Of a stretch of DNA of 64,000 nt, positions 9,960 to 22,100 are shown in pieces. Made by a program: the position numbers and the translations under genes. Source of the DNA: Porpolomopsis calyptriformis (taxonomy: Eukaryota > Basidiomycota > Agaricomycetes > Agaricales > Hygrophoraceae); the NCBI GenBank assembly GCA_951640195.1, contig OX621167.1, forward strand, positions 2,356,001 through 2,420,000, in the 5' to 3' direction. Every line of letters starts with the position of its first letter. The stretch's first letter is position 1. The notes beneath the pieces are model-generated. The model saw only the letters and a list, made by a program, of their open reading frames with translations. It made no database searches and was not told the origin of the DNA.

Positions 9960-11322
9960 ATGTCCACGTCTGCACCAACCAAAAACCCACGCAATAACCC
10001 CTTCCTGCCCTCGAATAAAACCATTTCTGATACTTCAACTCCAGATTCAAAACCAAATCATGAATCTGATCCGAATCTTTCAACCCTCACCGAAGAGTTA
10101 CCACCCGCGTATACGCCTGCGGCCGATATGCAACAGGGCGAGTCCAGTGTTGAATTCGGTCCTCGCAGACCTTTCCAACCGGCTCCACCGCCACTACAGC
10201 AACTCCCTCCCCCGCTTTCGACCAGTGTGGCTCAATCCAGCTTGCGTGGGCGACCTTTCGGCCAGCCTCGAGACCAACAAAACGTGACGGGATCGAGTGC
10301 AGCCTTAGGCACTGACCCAATCCGTCGTCCCTCTTCTACAGGTCCTTTATCAACGACATCAAATTTGCTCGCCTATCCAGGACAGGCATCTACACATGTA
10401 CGAAGTAGCTCAACAAGACTCCCTCCTCCTCCTCCCCGCCACCCCAGCTCCTCCTCTACATCTCTGCCATCCTCTGCGGCTCCCGACAGAAGCGCGGTAT
10501 CTGATTTCACACGCGATTTTTACTCGGCTGGTGCTACAACCACTTTGACTCCTCCTACTTCTGATCCACCACCTTCGACTTCATCTGGTTCTAGATATGC
10601 TCCGCCTCCGGGTCCGCCGCCCCCGCCGCAGCCGCCCAGGAGCAATACGTCGGAGCGTGTCCCAGATGACGGACGGCCCACAAAGACAGCTACTCCTGGA
10701 CGTCCCCTATTGTATAATGACCAGACACTGGTTTATCCTACTGGTCATGTGTGTGATAAATGTGAGCCCGCCTTCAATGTACGCTTCTCTTACTCCCTGA
10801 TGTGGACACTCTCCAGGCAACAACACGGGGTATAAAGCTAATGACCCTGCTAACCCGTGCCGCAAATGCTGGTCCAAATATGCAAAGCCCTACACGGGTG
10901 CCTTACTCTACGCCAGCTGGCCCTCAAATTCGTCCTCGACTACAACTGATTCGGCAACCACATTCCAGCGACCGCTCCCCCGCTTCCAACCCCCTCACTC
11001 TCTCGTACCCACATCGGGCCCCTCGCCCTCTCCTGACCGCAACCTGCCACGACCTCATGGCCCAAGCGAGCGTTACCAATCACACGCCCGATCAGCACCT
11101 CCACCGCCTGCTGCTCCACGGCCCGCTCCACGTGTTCTCATCGCCGACCCTATCTACAACCGCCCACCGCCTGGAGCACTCGTCCTCCCTCCCGGAGATT
11201 CACGCTTAGGCGGCCTGCTGTGCTGGAAATGCGGGGGGGCAGGAGTGGTGCCGTTTTTTATATTTGATGAGATATCTTGTGAGACATGTGGAGGTATCGG
11301 CAGAGTTTTCCCTCCTCCTTAA
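9960..11322 (+). CDS. HUA1: Hua1-like protein: PPxY and DnaJ-type zinc motif
   Basis: CDS join(9960..10761,10817..11322), 435 aa. The 55-nt intron is phase-checked and splits a cysteine codon. The N-terminal two thirds is Pro/Ser/Thr-rich and disordered, with a PPAY motif (residues about 48-51) that would bind WW domains of an Rsp5-type ubiquitin ligase. A first CxxC pair (CDKC...CRKC) precedes a second cluster, CWKCGGAG...CETCGGIG, near the C-terminus. The CxxCGGxG pair is the DnaJ-like zinc motif described for yeast Hua1, a cytoplasmic cortical-patch protein linked to ubiquitin sorting. The LPPGDSRLGG lead-in is also typical. The gene lies in tandem with the WD40 gene upstream. Confidence 0.8.
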
Positions 11323-12000
11323 GAGAGTGTCCGTACTTTTGTGCCGGACCTCACCATTCTTTCTCATTAACCACCTAAGTAGCCCCCAGAACGCTATTGT
11401 GTTAATCTACTTCCATATCAATTACCGCTTAGAACAATGGCGCAAGCTTGTTCTCAAGTTCCGTTTCGGTTCCCTCTCAAATGGAGTGGAATTGATCCCG
11501 GCAGTTCCTTAATTGAGAGTCGACCAGGGAATCTGACCATGCCACTTGGCGTTGTTATCCATACCGCCCTGTGACTGATCGCCGATTATGTCGCGAAATC
11601 TTGAAGCAGCCTCGTCGATCCATGTACAGGTCTGAGGATATCATAGTTGCTGTCGGGGATGATGGTTGTTAGATGTTCCCCTCTTGCGGTGGACTAGCAA
11701 ATTTCAGATTTCGCTGACACTCACGCCTGAAATGGTTGATAACCTGATTGGCTTGCTACGTGGAGTGAAGCAGCCAAGGAATCGTAGATACATGGCCATC
11801 AACGTCAGCTGTGGGGGGGGGGGGGGCAAACCAACACAGAACGTTGTCGCTTATCTTGTTTCGCGTGTAAGAAATGGATTGGCGCATACAGGTTAAGATC
11901 CAGCGCAAATGGTGGTATGTATTTGCTTTGGGCTGAGTTACTAGCGGGAGGAAGGCGACATCGGTATGATAAATGAAGGCTAACCGAGTGACCAGGGAAA
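11323..12000. other. intergenic region between convergent genes, with G14 tract
   Basis: This region separates the Hua1-like gene and the F-box gene, which are convergent. A run of 14 G lies at 11813-11826. Short open frames on either strand show no family resemblance, and I see no gene. Confidence 0.4.
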
Positions 12001-13398
12001 TCAATCGTTGACATTAGGGGGCCATGGCAGAGAGAGCATCAAGTCCTCCTGGAGGACCTCGACATTGACATGCTCTTCCAACCATTGCAATCGCCCCGCA
12101 TCTCGCAAATCAGAGATAATACCATCTCCCAAACACAGATTCGGTGGAGGACATTGTCCTTTCATGCTTCTGTCCTTTACCACCGAGCATAACAAGTTGA
12201 AGGAAGCCGATGAGAGGGAAAGTTTTTGTAGGTTAGATAACAGGGGGAAGAACATCGGTCGTAGGATCACTAAAGCAGGGTCGGTTTCGGAATCGACCAA
12301 GGCCAGGTGAGTGGTATTTCGGAAAAGACGGCATATTTTCGTGTAGGAAATGGTGTCGAGGAAACTGTTGATGAGCGTGAGTGATCGTACACTCAAATAA
12401 CCATCCGGGTTGGGATAGGTGAATTCGGAGACGCAAGTAATGGACACATATTCAAGCACCAATGATTCAAGTAAGGGTGCGGAGATGGCCTCCAAGAACG
12501 GTAACGAGAATTGGGGATCTGAGATTCGGAGGAAGCGAAGGGATGGTAAGATGTGTGGCATTGTTTGGGGAAGGGACCAGAAGGTAAAAAGCGGACCCAA
12601 AAGAACGAGATGTCTTAGCACAGGCATCTCGCGCAAGATGTCGAAGACAGCCGAAGAGGACAAGGATCTTCGATAAACTCGATAATCCTCCACGTGAAGT
12701 GAGGTTATTGCGGCGATTCGAAAGAGATGGATATCCAACGTGATCCCATCCAATCGCAGTGATGTTAAAGCAGGGGGGCCGTTTTTCAAGGCTTTGTATG
12801 AAGTATAGAAACAGGATTCTGGTTCACCGATCTGGGCAATGTGAAGGCTTTGCAGCCGAGGAGTCGAGACGAGACCGAGCATTAGTAGAGCCACTTCAAT
12901 AGCTCCACTAGATGAAGACGTGAGCGAAAGACGATTCCAACGTAAAGAATGAGGGGTTATGCAAGCGAAGATTCCAGGGACTTCGGGTAATTGCCATTCC
13001 TTGATGTTTCTAAAGTTGATCCGTACATCAAGTGCGTGCAACCTCGATCTCTCCAAATAACCCAATAAGTAGTCCCGCGGCATTTTGGGTGTGATAATGA
13101 CACTGGTCCAAAGACAAGCAGTATCGAGGGCAATCATGCGCCATCGTCGTGCCACTTGAGAAACCGTCAGATGAAAGGGAATTTCGTGTGCCGCGGATGG
13201 TGGAAGATCGCTCCCTATTTCGAAAATAGCAAACATAATTTCGGCAGGAAGTGATTCAAAAAAAGAGGGAGGGTTTGCGGCGCCAAAATCGGAATCCGCC
13301 ATAACGCCCGGTCTATCTTGAAGCGTTTCCAACAAGATTATGCTCCTGCGTAGTTGTAATATATGAGTAAAGATTGCACTCTGTAGACAAGGACCCAT
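12001..13398 (-). CDS. F-box protein
   Basis: One open frame of 465 codons runs from ATG at 13398 to TGA at 12001-12003. Near residues 47-100 it has the F-box pattern: FFESLPAEIMFAIFEIG, then VSQVARRWRMIALDTACLW. The rest is leucine-rich with irregular LRR-like segments, as in the large F-box families of Agaricomycetes. The F-box would bind Skp1 in an SCF ubiquitin ligase, and the C-terminal part would choose substrates. A shorter start at the MADSDFG methionine (13303) is possible, since the first 31 residues are not conserved-looking. The gene is divergent from the vWA-Hint gene. Confidence 0.8.
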   Translation of the reverse strand: MGPCLQSAIFTHILQLRRSIILLETLQDRPGVMADSDFGAANPPSFFESLPAEIMFAIFEIGSDLPPSAAHEIPFHLTVSQVARRWRMIALDTACLWTSVIITPKMPRDYLLGYLERSRLHALDVRINFRNIKEWQLPEVPGIFACITPHSLRWNRLSLTSSSSGAIEVALLMLGLVSTPRLQSLHIAQIGEPESCFYTSYKALKNGPPALTSLRLDGITLDIHLFRIAAITSLHVEDYRVYRRSLSSSAVFDILREMPVLRHLVLLGPLFTFWSLPQTMPHILPSLRFLRISDPQFSLPFLEAISAPLLESLVLEYVSITCVSEFTYPNPDGYLSVRSLTLINSFLDTISYTKICRLFRNTTHLALVDSETDPALVILRPMFFPLLSNLQKLSLSSASFNLLCSVVKDRSMKGQCPPPNLCLGDGIISDLRDAGRLQWLEEHVNVEVLQEDLMLSLPWPPNVND

Positions 13399-13630
13399 CA
13401 CCTCTAGGTAAGAGCGGATCGATGGGAGGTTATGATGCGTCTGTTTGGGTGATTACAGAAACGAGTCGTTCTCCCACAGCGAACTGTAAGTCTGCTCGAG
13501 TATGACCCAGTATAATTCACAGCGTTCGGGGTGTCAAGATGAGTGCTCGAACAGCTTCGGAACCGGCCGAGATGTGCCATCCGAAAATGACTGACACAAG
13601 CAGTGCATTGAACATAAACCTTCAACACCC
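13399..13630. promoter_or_regulatory. shared upstream region of F-box and vWA-Hint genes
   Basis: The starts of the two divergent genes are about 230 bp apart, so their promoters must overlap or sit side by side here. No specific element is recognisable beyond this geometry. Confidence 0.35.
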
Positions 13631-15966
13631 ATGCAAATCAAACAGCCCATCGCAAGGACTAACTCGGTTGATTCTTTGGCGTCGTCCGCGACAGCGGCGT
13701 CAACTACCCCAGACTCACCATCGATCACACTCTCCGCAGATCCTGACACAAAGCAAGTTCTGGTATCGATTGCCCCCCCGCAGGGCAAACAAGCTAAAGA
13801 TTCCCAGAAACGCCCGCCGTTGGACATATGCTGCGTTATTGATGTGTCTGGTTCTATGGGCTCTGAGGCACCCATCCCAGCTGACCCCACTACTGGTGCG
13901 CCTGCTGAAAGCACTGGACTTAGCGTGCTAGACGTTGTGAAGCATGCACTCAGGACTATCATTTCGACTATGCAGAAAGGTTAGCATATCTTTGGCTGTT
14001 AATTGCCAATATTTGACGGTCTCCTTTACAGACGATCGTATTGCCCTCGTCACCTTCAGTAACGCAGCTGAGGTGGGTCTTAATTCCATCTCGTTACTTT
14101 CTTGTCCTTAATGAATTTCAGGTGAAAGCCGAGCTCACCGAAATGACAGAAAAGGGGCGGCTTCAGGTCCTTGACGCAATCGATAGACTTGTGCCTTTAG
14201 ATTGCACGAATTTATGGGACGGCCTTAAAGTGGGCATGGATCTACTTCGGGGTATCTTGCCGGCGTCGAGCACGAAAGCAGTCACCAAGAAGTCTGGTTT
14301 TCTAAGATCCAAGTCCAAAGCCGGACCTGCAGAGTCATCTTCTGAGGAGCCGATTTCTTCTTCGGGTCGTTTCTCGACGCTTTTCCTACTTACCGACGGA
14401 ATGCCCAATGTATGCCCCCCAAGGGGGCACATACCGGTTTTGAAAGCTTATTTGGACGGTCTTGACAATAGCTGTCTGTTTAACATCAACACCTTCGGCT
14501 TTGGCTATTCACTAGACTCTCCCCTGTTGCTTGAAATTGCACAGGTTGGTGGTGGAGGCTACTCGTTTATCCCTGATTCCGGAATCGTCGGTACAGTATT
14601 TGTAAATGCCGTCGCAAACGCATACGCAACCTATGCCCCACGCGTGCGGCTGGATGTTGAAATCCCCGACGGGGTGACCGTCGAGGTCAATGGCGGCTTC
14701 CCTGTCACCAAAGCTACTTGGGGGGTACAAATCGCGGCAGGCGATCTACAGTTCGGCCAGACAATGGATCTCGTACTTACCTTAAGCGATGTTCCCAAAG
14801 ACATCGCCGCAACCCTCAACTATCGACCTTCGACCTCCAGTGAGGATCTCAAGGTCCACACGACATTCTCTAGTGATGCTACGCCTGACCTTGCTTCTAT
14901 CAAATACCACATCGCTCGTCTTCGGTTTGTGGAGATCATCTGGTCGATCAAAAAGACTAATCTCCCGGACTCCGCGAAATCACTCGAAGCACTTTCAATG
15001 AGTATCACCACGTCTCCTATTCTCGCGAATCACGCGGACGCTCTTGCACTTGAGAAGGATGTGTCGGGAGAGGGGACACTCGCGCTCCAGCCTGCCAATT
15101 ACGACCGGTGGGGGAGACATTATCTCCCTTCCCTCGCCCGATCTCATCAAAGGCAACAATGTGGCAATTTCAAGGATCCTGGCCTACAAGGGTATGGTCA
15201 CCATTCTAAAGTGTTCACAGAGGAACGCGATAAACTTGATGCCGCGTTCATGGCGTTGCCTCCACCTAAGCCATCCGTTCGTTCACGCCCGATAGGTGGA
15301 TCGAGCACGAGTGCTCCCCCACGAGTGTTGAAATCCATGTCGGCGTATTATAGTGTTTCCGGGCCCTGCTTCGCTGGTGATTGTCTGGTGGGATTGCCTG
15401 GAGGGCGGTACGTGAGGGTAGACGAGTTGAAGAGAGGGATGCAAGTCCGAACACTTACTGGGATAAATGAAGTCGCTGTTGTTGTGCGCACGACTATCAC
15501 CTCTGGCGAGGCTCTGCTTTGCCGGATTGGTGACCTCAATGTGACACCATGGCATCCTATCGTGTCGAACAATAACTGGGTATTCCCAGCTGACGTCACC
15601 TCGCCCGAACCTATGGCCTGCGACGCCGTCTATTCTCTCCTGCTACTTCCTGCTAGTTCGAACCAAGGCGCGGATCCAGATGCGCACAGCGTATTAGTCG
15701 GTGGGGTGTGGTGCGTTACGTTGGGGCACGGCTTGACGACCGGTAATTCAGATGTCCGCTCGCACCGTTTTTTGGGAAATTACGAGAAGGTTTTGAGGGA
15801 GTTGTCGAGCTTGGAAAGTTTTTATGGCATGGATGGAGTTGTCCGATGTGCTGGAACTAAGAGAGATGCTCTGGATGGCACCATTTGTGGGTTTGCTGGG
15901 GAAGACCAAGTCGAAGAGAATGCCCGATGGGGCGATTGGAGCGGTCAGACTGCATTGTGTGTGTAA
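13631..15966 (+). CDS. vWA-domain protein with C-terminal Hint (Vint) domain
   Basis: CDS join(13631..13979,14032..14072,14122..15966), 744 aa, with both introns (52 and 49 nt) phase-checked. Residues about 62-250 form a von Willebrand A domain with the MIDAS start DICCVIDVSGSMGS and a later LTDGMPN. A middle region (WGRHYLPSL...QCGNFKDPGLQ) fits the Vwaint region. From about residue 500, GPCFAGDCLV begins a Hedgehog/intein (Hint) fold with the block-B-like TPWHPI. Fungal proteins of this vWA-Vint layout are known but their role is not established. The N-side cysteine could permit autoprocessing. An upstream ATG at 13539 is in another frame, so 13631 is chosen. Confidence 0.85.
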
Positions 15967-16172
15967 CGAATGTCATGTCTTGATGACAATGAATGTATGT
16001 ACTTCTAGATATCCATTCCTGTAAATTTGACTCAATTCCAATGTGGTATAAATGCGGCATGCGTGAGGCGCATAGTCACAAAAATACTCCAACATTCACC
16101 TCACCATCCTACCAGTTCGACCTCGAGTCAAAGTTAAACCTCACTCGTCTAAATATTCTTGCTGATCATTCC

Positions 16173-18600
16173 ATGGGTTGGGAAGTGTTAGAAGTTAGTG
16201 ACCTGTTTCCTGTCAAGGATGCATCGGTCGCCCACTCTCCGTTCCTGTGTAGGTTTCTGCCCCAGGCTTGGCGTATATTTGTCTCGGAGGGTTTGTCGTT
16301 GCAGTGCGTGTCTTTTACTGTTGCCGAGTAGGAGAGCAGAGAGCTGTTGCCGCAACGCGAAGCGCCATAGCTCCGGCTTTCTTCACTCTGATTATATCAA
16401 TTCTCAATTGATCACCCCTTTCTAGTTCTCACAGTTCTCTCTGATGGTCAAGGAAAGAGTGGGTTAATCTCAAATTTAGTTTAGCTATTTCTTAACTACC
16501 GTCAGCTGTATATCAGCGAAGTAGTCCTCGGCACTTTATTTGGCGTTCTCATAGGTCCCCATGTCGGAAATATCTTCGATCCTCGATCGTGGGGTTCATC
16601 CGCTGATCGCATTACTCTGGAAGTCATGCGCGTCGTGCTTGCCACCGGCCTTTTCGCCATTGGCGTGGAACTACCACAGTCCTATATGCGCGACCATGCG
16701 CGTGGCCTCCTGGTGATGGTCGTGCCAACTATGGCTTTCGGGTGGCTGATTGTGGGAGGTGTGTGCGCTATGTTGTAAAGTGGAAGGTTGTTAATCGCTT
16801 GTCTTCCACATTTTCACGCTCGTAAAGGTATCGTACATGCTCTATTCCCGCACCTGACTTTCATCTCGTCTCTTGCGATCGCCGCCTGTCTGACCCCGAC
16901 AGATCCGATCATTTGTGTTGCTATCGTTGGTAAGCCCCTTCTTCATTTCGCTTCACTCCGCTCACTTCCTCCGCAATCCAGGTGGAAGATTTGCAGTACA
17001 AAATGTACCGCTCAACCTTCGCCGTATCTTGGCTGCTGAATCGGCCGCGAACGATGGGCTGGCGTATCCGTTTCTCACAATATCGATTTACCTTACTGTG
17101 GAGGCGTCAAAGCTTGTGGCGTTCGAAAAGTGGATCGTGATTGGCTGGATGTGTATTTATTTCCGTTTATCATCTCATTTCACATTCAGAGAACCGAACT
17201 TCTGTTCATAGATCAAGTGATATTGGGCACCATCCTCGGGGCTATTCTAGGTATCCACTTGGTTTTTCAAGTAAACGTTCGACCTCTCAGAGTTTTCTTC
17301 CTGTCATCAGGCATCGTTTTTTCTCATACGATGAAATTCTCACATCGCCATGGTTTTATCGACCGCGAATCGTTTGTTGCCCAATATCTGGCACTTGTCT
17401 TCTTCATTGTGGGTATCGCTAGCACCATCGGTGCAGATGACCTTCTTGCCGCATTTGCTGCTGGTTTGTCTTTTCGCGTACTCGTATACATTCCCATAAT
17501 GTTTTCGCATCCAGGCAGTGCGATTTCATGGGATGGGCATTTCAATGTCCAAACCGAGGATGACACGTTCTCCTCCGTGATCGATCTTGTCCTGAATTGT
17601 GCATGCTTCATCTACATCGGGGCATGGCTGCCCTTCACTTCCTTCAACTCGCCCGAACTAGGCATCGTTCCGTGGCGTTTGACGTACCTGTTTGCATCCA
17701 TTTTGGTATTGAGAAGGATCCCGTCGTTGCTTTTTCTTTATCGATGGATACCAGAAGTGAGGAATTGGAAAGAAGCATTGTTTAGTGGGCATTTTGGTGT
17801 GTTCTGTGCTTCGGGTTCAAAATCCTTTCATTGACTCTGTTTATAGGACCGGTGAGGACGTTTCTGTTTCGCGATTCCCCTCTATTCATGCCTTGTAAGA
17901 TGGGCGTTGGAGCAGTATTCATCTCTACACTCGCCATAAAGCGCCTCCCAGAACCCCACATTCCTCCTGAGAACCAGCAAGAGCTCCTGGCACTCACTCT
18001 GCAACCAATTGTGGCGTTCGTTGTATTAGGGTCGATTATCATTCGTGAGTAGTTATTATTCCCAGAACACTTCGCGGCCGCTGATACGCTTATGCACTCA
18101 TATGATAGATGGGTTATCCATTCCATTTTTCTCGTTCGGACGTAACATCCACTCGCGTGCACTCACGACCACGTTATCTATCCGGTCGCCATTTGAAGTA
18201 CCCGAATGGCTCGTTGGAAGCCGGCTTCCTGCAACTTCTCAGGACACGTCTCTCGTTGTTTCGCAACTGGCATCTGCCGCGGATGAGACTTTGGACAAAG
18301 GAAGTCACCAAGGACCCGATTCCGTTAATCCTCCTGTTTCCCGGGGCACAGCTGTCACAAATGCATTATCTTCACCGGGACCTGTCGCGAACAGCTCGGA
18401 GGTAATCAAGAATAACAAGGCATGATTTGGGAAATGGATTCCAAGTTGTTGGATCTGATCCCTCCTCGTCGTTTGATTACCAGGCAGACACCAAAGCGCA
18501 CATTCAAACCGTTCTTCGTGATACTGCTGGCGGAGGTGAAGTTAGTGGTCTCGACGCACTCCCGCCTCCGCGTGCTATTCGTTTCCCTGTGGACCAATAA
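16173..18600 (+). CDS. NHA1: Na+/H+ antiporter, fungal Nha1/Sod2 type
   Basis: Exons spread over about 2.4 kb encode a CPA1-type cation/proton exchanger of the plasma membrane. Segments seen in order are ISEVVLGTLFGVLIGPH, LATGLFAIGVELP, CLTPTDPIICVAIVG, RILAAESAANDGLAYPF, TIGADDLLAAFAAG, GHFGPMGVGAVF and IIHGLSIPFFSFGR. The ESAANDG (transmembrane Asp) and TPTDP motifs are the ion-binding core of Nha/Sod2. At least eight introns are needed. One reading requires a 5-nt microexon at 17847-17851 between introns of 50 and 48 nt. The short hydrophilic tail ends either at 18425 or, by a further splice, at a stop in 18598-18600. The N-terminal exons (16173-16300) are small and uncertain. Confidence 0.8.
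17847..17851 (+). other. 5-nt microexon of the antiporter gene
   Basis: The exon before ends in HFG with one base carried, and the exon after starts ATG GGC GTT (MGVGA) in phase 0. Only GACCG between a TTATAG acceptor and a GTGAGG donor restores phase, and it gives the family motif HFGPMGVGA. The flanking introns are 17797-17846 and 17852-17899, both of normal length for this genome. Confidence 0.7.
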
Positions 18601-19176
18601 CACAGGCTGTGGGTCCCCAAGGGACTGCCTCTTCAGGTTGTGTCGCAAAGATATGTTGGACTCTTCTGTTTACCTGAGATTTTGAGTGCTCACATGCTAA
18701 ATTGGAGATTTCGAGTGCTATTTAACCGGTAACACATGTTGAATTTGAGATTTTGTCTCAAATTAAGCAACGGATGATTGTTACTGTACTGTACGTACAA
18801 ATATGTGATTTTCCGGCGTCTAAATAGTGGACACCCTATAACCGATCACAAGAGTTCGCATTCAATTTCAATTCGGCAACCACGAAGGGTAGGCTGGGCT
18901 ACTAGGAGTTTGAGATAATTGATATAGAGTGAGTAGCTGACCACTTATCTCATCACCTGCAATCTCGAACCTCTGAATAATTACTATGTTAATCTTTCTC
19001 ATGAATGCGGCTCTCGTAAGCGCACCTGGGCAATTTATTCCTGAATTGCAAGCAGCAAATTTAAATGCATGTCGGATGTAGGTCGGATATCTTTCAAATT
19101 GCTGTATCCTTCACGTGACTCATTGAACTTTGTCACTGCGGTGCGCGACGAGCAAGGTGCTACGTGTACCTCCATC
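18601..19176. other. intergenic between antiporter and Vps10 gene
   Basis: AT-rich 3' flank of the antiporter followed by the upstream region of the Vps10 gene. No gene, RNA or repeat is recognised. Confidence 0.4.
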
Positions 19177-22100
19177 ATGTTTCCACAGCACAGAACAGCG
19201 ATTTTCCTACTACCTTTTCTCCTCCTTTTCGTCATCCTAGTCATTGCGCAGAATCCTTCTCACACAATCACCTACTTTCGCAACCTCCCAGCCAAGCTAT
19301 TCTTCTTCGATAATAGCGAAGTTAGTGCTCTCTCCTTATTGCATTGGCCAGTTTCTCACTACCTTGGTTTAGTCTGCCATTTACCATGACATTGTTGAGG
19401 GAAACATATATGTTTCATCTGATGAAGGCAACTCTTGGAGTCGTGCAACCGACATCCCAGAAGCAGAGGCCAACTTGGTAATCCAGCATCCATTTGATAA
19501 TCGCTATGTCAGTTCGAATCAGCATGTTCTATTAGCATTGCTTATGGCCTACCTTACACAACAGGCTTTCGTTTTAACCGGAGGCACCACCCATTATCGA
19601 ACCGAAGACCGCGGTAAATCGTGGAGACCTTTTGATGTCCCTATTCCCCCAGCACTTGTGCGAAGACCGCTCTCTTTTCATTCCGATAAAGCCAAATACG
19701 GCTATATACTTTATCAAGGAACCACCTGCGATACCAGAGGGTGGACTCCCACATGTCATGATGAGGTAGGTTGCTTTGCCCCGTAACCAACTTTGGCTTA
19801 TATATTTTCAAGACTTATTACACAAAAGAAGCCTTCAGCGACAAACCTCAATTACTCCGCATCGAGACAACCAGTTGTCAGTTTGCTCACAGTAGTGTGG
19901 ACTTCAAGCACGACGCGCACTCTGACCTTATCTTCTGCGTTGCGTTCGATACTAGCTCGATAATCGGGACTCCCACACTCTCTTCCAGCCATCTATTTAC
20001 CAGCACCGATTTTTTCACTGATGACATTAAAATCGAGGACTTTGGTTTAGGCAAAAATGCCAAAGGGGTGATTGCGTTCGCCATAGTGTCCAAATTCGCG
20101 GTTGTGGCGCTCAGAGATTTATCCTCAAATAACGCCGGGGAAATGCTCTACGTCTCTGTGGATGCCAAGGTTTGGGCCAAGGCGCAGTTCCCACAAGCGT
20201 CGTCGGCACACTTGCGGGAGAATGCCTATACGATTGTGGAATCGACGACACATTCCTTGGCGGTTGATGTTCTGTTGCATGATCAGAGCACCATTGGCAC
20301 GCTTTTTGTAAGCAATTCGAATGGCACATTTTTCGTCCAGAGCCTGAAGGATACAAATCGGAATATCATGGGATTTGTGGACTATGAGAATTTATATGGT
20401 GTGGAAGGTGTTGGTCTCGCCAATGTGGTCGCAAACGCCGGGGATGTGGAAGGGAGACATGCTGACAAACAATTGAAGACTATGATCACTTATAATGATG
20501 GTACGCCGTTTTGCCCTCACTCGCAGCCAGTGATTTATCTTTGCCCGTAGGCAGCTCCTGGGCCCCTGTTCGGGCTCCCAAGACCGACATCGGAGGTAAT
20601 CCCGTTCATTGCGATACCGATGACCTTGATAAGTGTTCTTTGCACTTCCATTCTGTCACTACGCCACACAACTTTGGCCGCGTCTTTTCTTCTCCTGCAC
20701 CTGGTTTTGTTATGGGTGTTGGTTCCATTGGCCCATCTTTGCAGCGGTACGACCTGAGTGGCACATTTCTGAGCATCAATGCTGGAGTCGATTGGACGAT
20801 GATCTCACCAGAAGCCCACAAGTATGAGTTTGGGGACAAGGGAAGTATCCTCGTTGTTGTTAACGACGAGGAACCTGTTGGTGATTTGCGATATTCTACC
20901 AACTTGGGTAAAGATTGGTCAGTACAAGCTTGTATGTGGTTCACGCTGAGGTTGGAATACATTCCTTGTGTTGTACAGGAAATCGTATGACTTTGGAGTC
21001 AATATTCGAGCAAGTGCCCTTACAACCACACCTGACTCGACTTCCCAAAAATTCCTTCTCATTGGGGCACTGTCTCGCAAGGATGCAACGGATCGCGGAC
21101 GATATGCTGTCATATTCCTCGACTTTTCCCCGACTAGGACACGCAAGTGTGGCGAAAATGACTTTGAAAAATGGTATGCGAGAACCGGCAAGGGGAGAGA
21201 TTGCCTCATGGGTCACAAGGTATGGTTGTCAGAAAGCCTTTGATGCTCGGTTTAGGCACTCATCTCCATCAGCAATGGTACAAGAGACGCAAACCCGATT
21301 CCGACTGCTATGTTGGCGAGAAGTTTGAAGATCCCATTGAACACGAAGAGAATTGCCCGTGTGAGGAAGATGATTTTGAATGGTAGCGCTTTTTGCAACT
21401 TCTGGCTGTCGGTCCTGATCCTGTCCTCAATAGTGACTACAATTTCGTCCGCAACGGTGATGAATGTGTGCCGGTGGGTCCAGAACCCATCCCGGCTGGC
21501 GTTTGTACAGGCGATCCAGATCAGATGTACAAGGGCTCATCAGGCTGGCGGAAGATTCCGGGAAACACTTGCGTTGGTGGACTGGAAAGGGATGCCAAGG
21601 TAGACAAAAAGTGCTCGCAAGGTCCGTCAGCGATGATTGCAATATCCTTATCTGACGTTATTACAGCACAACCGGCCGAAGGAAAGGTTATCCACCAAAC
21701 GGTGAGAGCACCGTGGTGACCTCCAGTAGTGCATACTTACTCGATCTGCAGTTTCAATTCCCGTCCCAAATTGTCCAGCATGGATACTTTCAGGATTCAA
21801 CCGTGGGCGGCTACCATCTCGACGTAAACTTTTTACGCTGATATAACTTGGTAGACTATGCTTGTCCGTCTTGCTGACCATTCCATGTGGCAATCCAGTA
21901 ACGAAGGGTACACCTGGAACCAAGTGGGGCCAGGCCAGCAGTTTCTAGCATTTTATTTTCACGGGTATACACACAGTCACGCATACCTGATCACCGATAC
22001 CAAGACGGTTTGGTACACGACCGATTTTGGGGGTCAGTGGGGTAAATGGGAAGCACCTACTGTCCCGAATACTTTTGGGGAGCAGGTTCTTCAGTTCCAT

